This document shows positions 23,745 through 30,190 of a DNA stretch of 64,000 nt, piece after piece (the stretch's first letter is position 1; the number at the start of each line of letters is the position of its first letter). The notes under the pieces were generated by a model. The model was not told where the DNA came from. It saw nothing but the letters and a program-made list of their open reading frames with translations, and searched no databases. The stretch spans positions 1-64,000 of the forward strand of contig NZ_BONW01000028.1 of NCBI RefSeq assembly GCF_016862915.1, given 5' to 3'. The DNA is from Plantactinospora endophytica (GTDB lineage Bacteria; Actinomycetota; Actinomycetes; Mycobacteriales; Micromonosporaceae). The position numbers and the translations under genes are program-made.

Positions 23745-24902
23745 GTGGCGCGGTATCTGTTCGTTCCGTACCCGATGCATGGGCACGTCAATCCGATGGT
23801 TCCGGTCGCCGCCGAGCTGGTCGCCCGTGGGGAGACGGTGAACGTCGCAGTGGCGGCGCCGTTCGCCGACGTGTTCCGGGAGGTCGGCTGCGACGTCACG
23901 GAAATCGTCACCACGGTGGTGACGGACTGGCCGGAGAATCCGACGAAGGAACAGCGCCGACGCAACCGACAGGCGGCGTTGCGGATGTTCCGCGAGCGGC
24001 GTGGCGTGGTGCGTCGGCTGCGGGCGGGCTGGCCACAGTGGCGGCCGGACGTGGTGGTGTCGGACCTGGCCGCGCGGTGGGGCCAACTCGCCGCGCTGCG
24101 CGAGCGCACCCCGCTCGCGTCGTTCAGCGTGACCTACACGGTGAGCGAGGAGATGGTCGTCGGCAACCTCCGCCGGCAGCGGGGCGACCGTTACGTGCGG
24201 ACGATCCGCCGGCTCGGGCTGCTGCACCAGTTCCACCCCGCGCTGCGGGACCGGGCCGAGTTGGCGCTGGTCAACGCCACCCCGCACCTGCAACCGCGCT
24301 GGGAGACGTTCGGCGACCGGTACCACTTCGTCGGGCCGTTGCTGCGGGACACCAGCGGGTACGGCGACACCGACCTGCCGTGGGAGCGGATCGAGCGGGG
24401 GCCGACGCTGTTCTTCTCGCCCGGCACCGTCTTCGGCTGCGGGCCGCAGTTCTTCCGGGCGCTGGCGGACGCCTTCGCCGACACGGAGTGGACGGTGGTG
24501 ATGGCGACGGCCGCGACCGACCCGGCCGAACTCGGCGACCTGCCGCCGAACGTGATCGCCCGGCGGTACGTACCGCAGTCCGCGGTGCTGTCCCGGTCCT
24601 CGGTCTTCCTGACCCGGGCGAGCATGAACTCCGTGCTGGAGGCGGTCCGGCACGAGGTGCCGATGATCGCGGTGCCGCGCGCGTACGACCAGCGCGGGGT
24701 GGCCGCCCGGCTCCAGGAGCTGGGTGTCGCCGTGGTACTCGACCAGAAGGCGCCCGGTGCCACGTTCGTGGAGACGGCTGACCGACTGCGCTCCGATCCG
24801 GACGTGGCGTCGGCGTTGGAGCGGATGGCCGAACCGATGCGCGAGGCCGCCCCGGTGGCCGCGGCGGCGGACGCGTTGCAGAAGTTCACCCAGAATCGTT
24901 GA
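23745..24902 (+). CDS. MGT/GT1-family glycosyltransferase with altered donor motif (GT1)
   Basis: 385-residue GT-B fold enzyme of the macrolide/UGT-like GT1 family, which normally moves a sugar from a nucleotide donor to a natural-product aglycone. The GTG start follows GGAGG at 23733-23737. The N-terminal acceptor-side motif YPMHGHVNP with its catalytic-type histidine is intact. The C-terminal donor motif reads LTRASMNSV where the paralogue GT2 has LTHAGMNSV. The diphosphate-binding His is Arg291 and the following Gly is Ser. A second donor-domain loop reads SPGTVFG rather than SSGTVYQ. It may be inactive, a helper subunit, or changed in donor. It sits between mbtH-1 and the P450, probably in one operon with the NRPS. 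Confidence 0.88.
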   Translation: MARYLFVPYPMHGHVNPMVPVAAELVARGETVNVAVAAPFADVFREVGCDVTEIVTTVVTDWPENPTKEQRRRNRQAALRMFRERRGVVRRLRAGWPQWRPDVVVSDLAARWGQLAALRERTPLASFSVTYTVSEEMVVGNLRRQRGDRYVRTIRRLGLLHQFHPALRDRAELALVNATPHLQPRWETFGDRYHFVGPLLRDTSGYGDTDLPWERIERGPTLFFSPGTVFGCGPQFFRALADAFADTEWTVVMATAATDPAELGDLPPNVIARRYVPQSAVLSRSSVFLTRASMNSVLEAVRHEVPMIAVPRAYDQRGVAARLQELGVAVVLDQKAPGATFVETADRLRSDPDVASALERMAEPMREAAPVAAAADALQKFTQNR

Positions 24903-24938
24903 GCGTGGTCCGCTGCGCCACGGCTAAGGAGTTTCCCC

Positions 24939-26117
24939 ATGGATCTCGGTGATCCCGGCCTCTACCTCGACATCGACCGGTACGCGTTCTGGGACGAGCA
25001 GATCGCCGACGGCCGGGTGGTGTGGAGCGACCCCGGAAGCTCACCCAACGGCTTCTGGTCGGTCTTCTCCTACGACGCCGTACGCCAGGTCCTCGCTCCG
25101 AACGGGCCGTTCAGCTCCGAGTACGGCATGATGATCGGCTTCGACACGACCCGGCCGGACCGGTCCGGCGGCCAGATGCTGGTGGTGACCGACGGAACGC
25201 ACCACGAGCGGCTGCGCAAGCTCGCCGGCACCCTGCTGTCCCGCCGGACGGCGACCGCGCTCACCGACTTCGTCGAACAGGAGGTCAGGGACCTCCTGGT
25301 GAAGTCCCGGGAGACCGCCGAGACCGACGTCACCGTCGACCTCGGGCCGCACATCCCGGCCTCCGTGGTCTGCGAGATCATGGGCGTGCCGCCCGCCGAC
25401 CGGGACCACCTGCTCACCCTGACGAACCACGCGTTCGGCGGCTCGGACGACAGTTTCTCGAAGATGACGCCCGCCGAGGCACACACCGAGATCCTGCTGT
25501 ACTTCGACAGCCTGATCGAGACCCGGAAACGCCGTCCCGGCGACGACCTGGTGAGCGTCTTCCTCGCCGACCCCGAGCTGTCCGACACCGACGTGCTGAT
25601 GAACTGCGACAACGTCCTGATCGGCGGGAACGAGACGACCCGGCACGCGGTGACCGCCACCTTCAACGCGCTGAGCAGCACACCGGGCGCGCTGGACGCG
25701 CTGCGCGCCGATCCCGCCCTCAACCCGCTGATGGTCGAGGAGATCATCCGGTGGTCCTCGCCGGCCATGCACGTACTGCGGGTCGCCACCGACGACGTGG
25801 TCATCAACGACCAGCCGATCCGGCGTAACGAGCCGGTCGTCGCCTGGCTGCCGGCCGCCAACCGGGACTACCGCGAGTTCGCCGACCCGCACGTCTTCCG
25901 CCCCGACCGCCGGCCCAACAAGCACCTGGCGCTCGGCCACGGCCCGCACCACTGCCTGGGCGCCGCGCTGGCCCGGATGGAACTCTCCGCGCTGCTCCGG
26001 GTCCTCGCCGACGAGGTCCGGTCGGTCGAGGTCACCGACGGGCCGATCTGGCAACGGAGCGTCCTGGTGCAGGGCTACCGCCGGCTGGCGGTCGGCTTCG
26101 AATGGCAGGACGGCTGA
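24939..26117 (+). CDS. Cytochrome P450, probable beta-hydroxylase of a carrier-bound residue
   Basis: 392-residue P450. The start follows AAGGAG at 24926-24931. The haem-binding loop reads LGHGPHHCLG with ligand Cys339, where the first residue is Leu instead of the usual Phe. The I-helix motif is GGNETT and the ExxR motif is EIIR. The N-terminal stretch FWSVFSYDAV followed by FSSEYGMMIGFD resembles, as I recall it, the NRPS-associated P450s that beta-hydroxylate aminoacyl carrier proteins (P450sky, NovI, NikQ group). Likely target: the aromatic residue of module 6 (inference from its pocket code). It needs ferredoxin and reductase supplied elsewhere, as none is encoded nearby. Confidence 0.9.
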   Translation: MDLGDPGLYLDIDRYAFWDEQIADGRVVWSDPGSSPNGFWSVFSYDAVRQVLAPNGPFSSEYGMMIGFDTTRPDRSGGQMLVVTDGTHHERLRKLAGTLLSRRTATALTDFVEQEVRDLLVKSRETAETDVTVDLGPHIPASVVCEIMGVPPADRDHLLTLTNHAFGGSDDSFSKMTPAEAHTEILLYFDSLIETRKRRPGDDLVSVFLADPELSDTDVLMNCDNVLIGGNETTRHAVTATFNALSSTPGALDALRADPALNPLMVEEIIRWSSPAMHVLRVATDDVVINDQPIRRNEPVVAWLPAANRDYREFADPHVFRPDRRPNKHLALGHGPHHCLGAALARMELSALLRVLADEVRSVEVTDGPIWQRSVLVQGYRRLAVGFEWQDG

Positions 26118-26185
26118 CGGCCCGGACGCCGGCAGGACCCCGACGCGCAGACCCGGCAGGAGCCGGACGCCCGGCACATGGCAGT

Positions 26186-26302
26186 GCCCGTGACCTCCGC
26201 CCAGACGAGACAGACCGAGTGAAGGAGGCCGGCGATCCCGGCCGGCACCGCACCGATCACGCCCGTGACCCCCGCCCAGACCGAACAGACCGAGTGAAGG
26301 AG
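26186..26302 (+). repeat. 42-bp imperfect direct repeat carrying a Shine-Dalgarno site, two copies
   Basis: Copies at 26186-26227 and 26261-26302 match at 39 of 42 positions with a 75-nt period. Each ends in gagtgaaggag, so the ribosome-binding site of mbtH-2 exists twice. Only the second copy is correctly spaced from the GTG at 26312. The first may be a relic of a partial tandem duplication. Confidence 0.85.
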
Positions 26303-26311
26303 ATGACCGCG

Positions 26312-26539
26312 GTGAGCACCAATCCGTTCGAGGACCCCGAGGGCAGATACCTGGTCCTGGTCAACGACGAGGGCCAGCACTCGCTGTGGCCGTCGTTCGT
26401 CGAGACACCGGCCGGCTGGAAGGTGGCGCTGCCCGAGACCGACCGGCAGTCGGCGTTGGACCACGTGAACGAGAACTGGACCGACATGCGGCCGAAGAGC
26501 CTGGTCGCCGCGATGGCGACGGACGCCACCGCGTCCTGA
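26312..26539 (+). CDS. MbtH-like protein 2
   Basis: 75-residue MbtH chaperone for NRPS adenylation domains, with the same length and signature residues (NPFED, HSLWPSF, NWTDMRP) as MbtH-1. GTG at 26312 is preferred over the in-frame ATG at 26303 because AAGGAG at 26297-26302 directly abuts the ATG but is well spaced from the GTG. It differs from MbtH-1 at seven residues, four of them in the last ten. Silent sites are almost all conserved, which indicates recent duplication or gene conversion. It may serve a different subset of A domains or act as a backup. Confidence 0.96.
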   Translation: MSTNPFEDPEGRYLVLVNDEGQHSLWPSFVETPAGWKVALPETDRQSALDHVNENWTDMRPKSLVAAMATDATAS

Positions 26540-26617
26540 CCACCCGACCGTCCGTACCCCGCCGGTGCGGGGCACTGTTGCCCCGACCGTCCAGCCCGAC
26601 AAGGAAGGCAGGCTCCG

Positions 26618-29056
26618 TTGACCCGCCCAGTCCGTTCCCGCAACCGCCGCCTGGTCGCCGCCGCGACCGTGGCGCTACTGGCCGCCGCGACAGCGGCGGC
26701 GCCGTACGCCCCGGCCGGTGCCGCGGCCGGAGGAAGCGGGTTCCGCTCGGTGATCCGGTACACCGAGTACGGCATCCCGCACATCGTCGCCGCCGACTTC
26801 CGAGGCCTGGGGTACGGCTACGGTTACGCCGTCGCCAAGGACAACATCTGTGCGCTGGCCGACGGGTACCTGACCGTCGACGGGCAGCGTTCGCGGTTCC
26901 ACGACAGCCGGCAGCCGATCGACTCCGGCTTCGGCCGGGCGTCGGCCACGGTCAACAGCGACCTGTACTTCCAGGACATCAAGGACCGGCAGGTGGTGGA
27001 GCGACTGGTCCGACAGCCGGCGCCGCTCGGCCCGACCCGCGAGGTCGCCGAGATGGTCCGGGGCTACGCGGCCGGCTACAACCGCTACCTGCGGGACACC
27101 GGGGTCGCCAACATCGCCGACCCGGCCTGCCGGGGCGCCGGCTGGGTACGCCCGATCACCGAGCTGGACGTCTACCGGTACGTCTACGGCTTCACCGTCA
27201 GCGCCGGCAGCGGCAGCGTGATCGACGGCCTGGTCAGCGCCCAGCCCCCGGCACCGGGCGGAACGGCCACCCCGGCCTCCGCCCCGGCGGCGGCCGGCCC
27301 GGGCAGCATCTGGGCCGGGCAGGCCCGCAACGACCTCGGCAGCAACGGCATCGCGATCGGCTCGGCCGGCACCGCCGGTGCGGCCCGCAGCGTACTGCTC
27401 GGCAACCCGCACTATCCGTGGCAGGGCATCCGCCGGTTCTGGCAGAGCCAGCTCACCATCCCGGGCCGGTTCGACGTCTCCGGCGCCGGCCTGCTCGGCT
27501 TTCCGGCCGTGATGATCGGGCACAACCGCGACGTCGCCTGGACGCACACCGTCGCCGTGCCCGCCACGTTCGGTCTCTTCGAACTTCCGGTCGACCCGAC
27601 CGACCCCACCCGCTACCTGGTGGACGGCGTGGCCGAGCCGATGACCTCGCGACAGGTGACCGTGCAGGTACGGCAGGCCGACGGCAGCCTCGCTCCGGTG
27701 ACCCGGACCCTCTGGTCCACCCGGCTCGGGCCGGTGCTCAGCGGCGTACCCGGCCGGCCGTTGCCGTGGGGCGCCACCGTGCACACCTTCCGGGACGCCA
27801 ACGCCGGCAACCTGCGGGCGCTGAACACCTGGTTCGGCCTCGGTACGGCGCGCAGCACCGGGGACGTGGACCGGACGCTGTCCCGCACCCAGGGCATCCC
27901 GTGGCTCAACACGCTGGCCACCGACCGGGGTGGACGGGCCTACTTCGGAGACATCCAGGTGGTGCCGCACGTCACCGACGAGCACTTCGCCGCCTGCGCC
28001 ACCGCGCTCGGCCGGCAGATCTTCCCGGTGAACGGCATCCCGATCCTCGACGGCGGTCGGTCGGCCTGTGCCTGGGGCACCGACGCCGACGCGGTGCAGG
28101 AAGGGCTGTTCGGCCCGGCCCGGCTGCCCCGGCTGACCCGGTCCGACTACGTCACGAACGCCAACGACAGCGCCTGGCTGACCCACCCCGACGCCCCGTT
28201 GACCGGCTTCCCGGCCGTACTCGGGCCGGCCGGCACGGCCCGCTCGGCGCGTACCCAGCAGAGCATCGTCGCGGTGCAGCGGCGGCTCGACGGCACCGAC
28301 GGGCTGCCGGGCCGGGGCTTCACCGCCGACACCCTGCGCCAGGTGCTCTTCGCCGACCAGAGCCGGGTGGCCGAGTTGACCGTCGACGACGCCGTGGCGA
28401 TGTGTACGTCCTTCCCGGACGGTGCCGCCGCCGGTACCGCCGGACCGGTGGACGTCTCAGCCGCCTGCCCGGTGCTGGCCGGCTGGGACCGCAGTTACTC
28501 GCTGGACAGCCGGGGTTCGCTGCTGTTCGCCCGCTTCGTGCAGCGGCTCGGCGCCACCGCGGTGCCCGGCGGCCCGTGGGCGGTACCCTTCGACGCCGCC
28601 GACCCGGTGAACACGCCGCGCGGCCTGGCCACCGGCAAGGCCGAGGTGCGGCGGGTCTTCGCCGACGCCGTCGCGGAACTCGTGGCCGCCGGCATCCCGG
28701 TCGACGCCCCGCTCGCCGACCACCAGTCGGTCACCCGTAACGGCGACCGCCTGCCGGTGCACGGTGCGCCGCACGCGCTCGGTGTGCTCAACGTGATCAC
28801 CCCGACCTGGCAGGCCGGCGCCGGCAACGTCGAGGTGGTGCACGGGTCGAGCTTCGTCCAGGTCGTGGAGTTCCCGGCGGCCGGCGGCCCCCGGGCGGCG
28901 ACCCTGCTGACCTACGCGCAGTCCAGCGATCCCACGTCCGCGCACTTCGCCGACCAGACGGCGCTGTTCTCGGCCGGGCGTTGGGTGCCGGCCCGGTTCT
29001 CCGAGCGGGAGATCGCGGCGTCACCCGTGCTGCGCCTGAAGACCCTGTCCGAGTGA
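26618..29056 (+). CDS. Secreted Ntn-hydrolase acylase (aculeacin A acylase/penicillin amidase family)
   Basis: 812-residue precursor that cleaves amides, typically removing a fatty acyl chain from a lipopeptide or homoserine lactone. It starts at TTG 26618 (rare), preceded by AAGGAAGG. Residues 1-37 form an Arg-rich start plus a hydrophobic, Ala-rich secretion signal. The alpha chain is followed by the beta-chain N-terminus at Ser242 in LGSNG, the autocatalytic and catalytic nucleophile. His265 in NPHYPW (beta position 24) and Asn514 in TNANDS match the usual PvdQ/aculeacin acylase framework. It is encoded in the NRPS operon, 78 nt after mbtH-2. Likely role: extracytoplasmic deacylation of a lipidated precursor or resistance; which of these is unproven. 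Confidence 0.92.
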   Translation: MTRPVRSRNRRLVAAATVALLAAATAAAPYAPAGAAAGGSGFRSVIRYTEYGIPHIVAADFRGLGYGYGYAVAKDNICALADGYLTVDGQRSRFHDSRQPIDSGFGRASATVNSDLYFQDIKDRQVVERLVRQPAPLGPTREVAEMVRGYAAGYNRYLRDTGVANIADPACRGAGWVRPITELDVYRYVYGFTVSAGSGSVIDGLVSAQPPAPGGTATPASAPAAAGPGSIWAGQARNDLGSNGIAIGSAGTAGAARSVLLGNPHYPWQGIRRFWQSQLTIPGRFDVSGAGLLGFPAVMIGHNRDVAWTHTVAVPATFGLFELPVDPTDPTRYLVDGVAEPMTSRQVTVQVRQADGSLAPVTRTLWSTRLGPVLSGVPGRPLPWGATVHTFRDANAGNLRALNTWFGLGTARSTGDVDRTLSRTQGIPWLNTLATDRGGRAYFGDIQVVPHVTDEHFAACATALGRQIFPVNGIPILDGGRSACAWGTDADAVQEGLFGPARLPRLTRSDYVTNANDSAWLTHPDAPLTGFPAVLGPAGTARSARTQQSIVAVQRRLDGTDGLPGRGFTADTLRQVLFADQSRVAELTVDDAVAMCTSFPDGAAAGTAGPVDVSAACPVLAGWDRSYSLDSRGSLLFARFVQRLGATAVPGGPWAVPFDAADPVNTPRGLATGKAEVRRVFADAVAELVAAGIPVDAPLADHQSVTRNGDRLPVHGAPHALGVLNVITPTWQAGAGNVEVVHGSSFVQVVEFPAAGGPRAATLLTYAQSSDPTSAHFADQTALFSAGRWVPARFSEREIAASPVLRLKTLSE

Positions 29057-29090
29057 GAGCCGGGCGAACCGCCACGGTGAGGAGAGAACG

Positions 29091-29897
29091 ATGTCGGTAA
29101 TGACCTTCGGTGACGTCCGGGTCTCGTACGAGCTGCGGGGCGCCGGTGATCCGATAATCATGATCATGGGCTCGGCAGCGGGTGGCCAGGCGTGGCACAT
29201 GCACCAGGTGCCGGCCCTCGTCGACGCCGGATACCAGGTGGTGACCTTCGACAACCGGGGGATCGGCGCCAACGCCACGGCCGAGCCGTTCACCATCGAC
29301 GACCTGGTCGCGGACACCGCCGGCCTGATCGAACACCTCGACCTCGGCCCGTGCCGGGTGGTCGGCACCTCGATGGGTGGCTACGTGGCGCAGGAACTCG
29401 CCCTCGCCCGGCCCGAGCTGGTGCGCCAGGCGGTGTTCATGGCCAGCCGGGCCCGCAAGGACGCGATCCGCAACGCCCTGTCCCGGGCCGAGGCGGAACT
29501 CTACGACTCCGGCATCGAGCTGCCGGTGAGCTACCGGGCGGCGGTACGGGCGATGCAGACGCTCAGCCCGCGTACCCTCGACGACGACCGGGCCGTCCGC
29601 GACTGGCTCGACCTGTTCGAGCTGTCGTCGGCGCCGGGGCCCGGCATCCGGCACCAGATGGCCCTGGAGGCGATGCCGGACCGGCGGCCCGCGTACGCGA
29701 AGATCAGCGTGCCCTGCCACGTGGTCTCGTTCGCCGACGACCTGATCACCCCGCCGACCCAGGGCCGCGACCTGGCCGACGCCATTCCCGGGGCGACCTA
29801 CGAGGTGATCGCCGACGCCGGCCACTACGGCTACCTGGAGCGGCCCGAGGCGGTCAACAGCAGCCTGCTCACCTTCTTCGGCACCGCCGGCGGCTGA
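29091..29897 (+). CDS. Alpha/beta hydrolase
   Basis: 268-residue cytoplasmic alpha/beta hydrolase with no signal peptide. GTSMGG holds the nucleophilic serine, ADDLITPP offers the acid and DAGHYGYLERP the histidine, so the triad appears complete. The start follows GAGGAGAGA. The sequence is of the esterase/haloperoxidase-like class rather than a typical type II thioesterase, so an editing role is possible but unsupported. It is the last gene of the plus-strand operon, 34 nt after the acylase stop and just before a strong hairpin. Confidence 0.85.
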   Translation: MSVMTFGDVRVSYELRGAGDPIIMIMGSAAGGQAWHMHQVPALVDAGYQVVTFDNRGIGANATAEPFTIDDLVADTAGLIEHLDLGPCRVVGTSMGGYVAQELALARPELVRQAVFMASRARKDAIRNALSRAEAELYDSGIELPVSYRAAVRAMQTLSPRTLDDDRAVRDWLDLFELSSAPGPGIRHQMALEAMPDRRPAYAKISVPCHVVSFADDLITPPTQGRDLADAIPGATYEVIADAGHYGYLERPEAVNSSLLTFFGTAGG

Positions 29898-29920
29898 CCA
29901 GGGCCCGTTCCCCGCACCAC

Positions 29921-29980
29921 CCACGACGTCGACCGCGGTCGGTCGCCGGAACACCGGCGAGCCGACCGCGGTCTTCGTGG
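29921..29980 (+). terminator. Strong hairpin ending the NRPS operon
   Basis: Arms gaccgcggtcgg and cgccgg (29931-29949) pair with ccggcg and ccgaccgcggtc (29954-29973) around an AACA loop, with one small bulge. An outer ccacga/ttcgtgg extension reaches 29921 and 29980. It lies 24 nt after the hydrolase stop in a convergent gap and could work in both directions. Confidence 0.85.
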
Positions 29981-30139
29981 TGTCCCACCGACCGCCTCGA
30001 CCGCGCCGGCAAGGGCAGCTCGATCACCACGTCGGACCGGAGCAGCGCCAGCCGGACCGCCACGGAGCTGGAGTCGGTGGCCCCGCCGTACCGCCACTAC
30101 CGGTTGGACCGCGACGCGACCGGCCGGCACGACGACAAA

Positions 30140-30177
30140 CGCCGCCCGGCCCGGGGAAAACCCCGGAGCGGGCGGCG
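30140..30177 (-). terminator. Hairpin ending the P450-glutamate mutase-VioB-like operon
   Basis: Arms cgccgcccg..ccgggg and ccccgg..cgggcggcg around an AAAA loop, with a two-base internal mismatch. It starts 13 nt beyond the stop of the minus-strand gene ending at 30191. Together with the previous hairpin it fills the convergent gap 29,898-30,190. Confidence 0.8.
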
Positions 30178-30190
30178 TCGGCGGTTCTGC

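Noticed and set aside
23755-24781. Possibility that GT1 is a frameshifted pseudogene because of its altered donor motif
   Set aside because: Frame, length, start signal and N-terminal motifs are intact; only specific donor residues differ, so it is kept as a gene with altered function.
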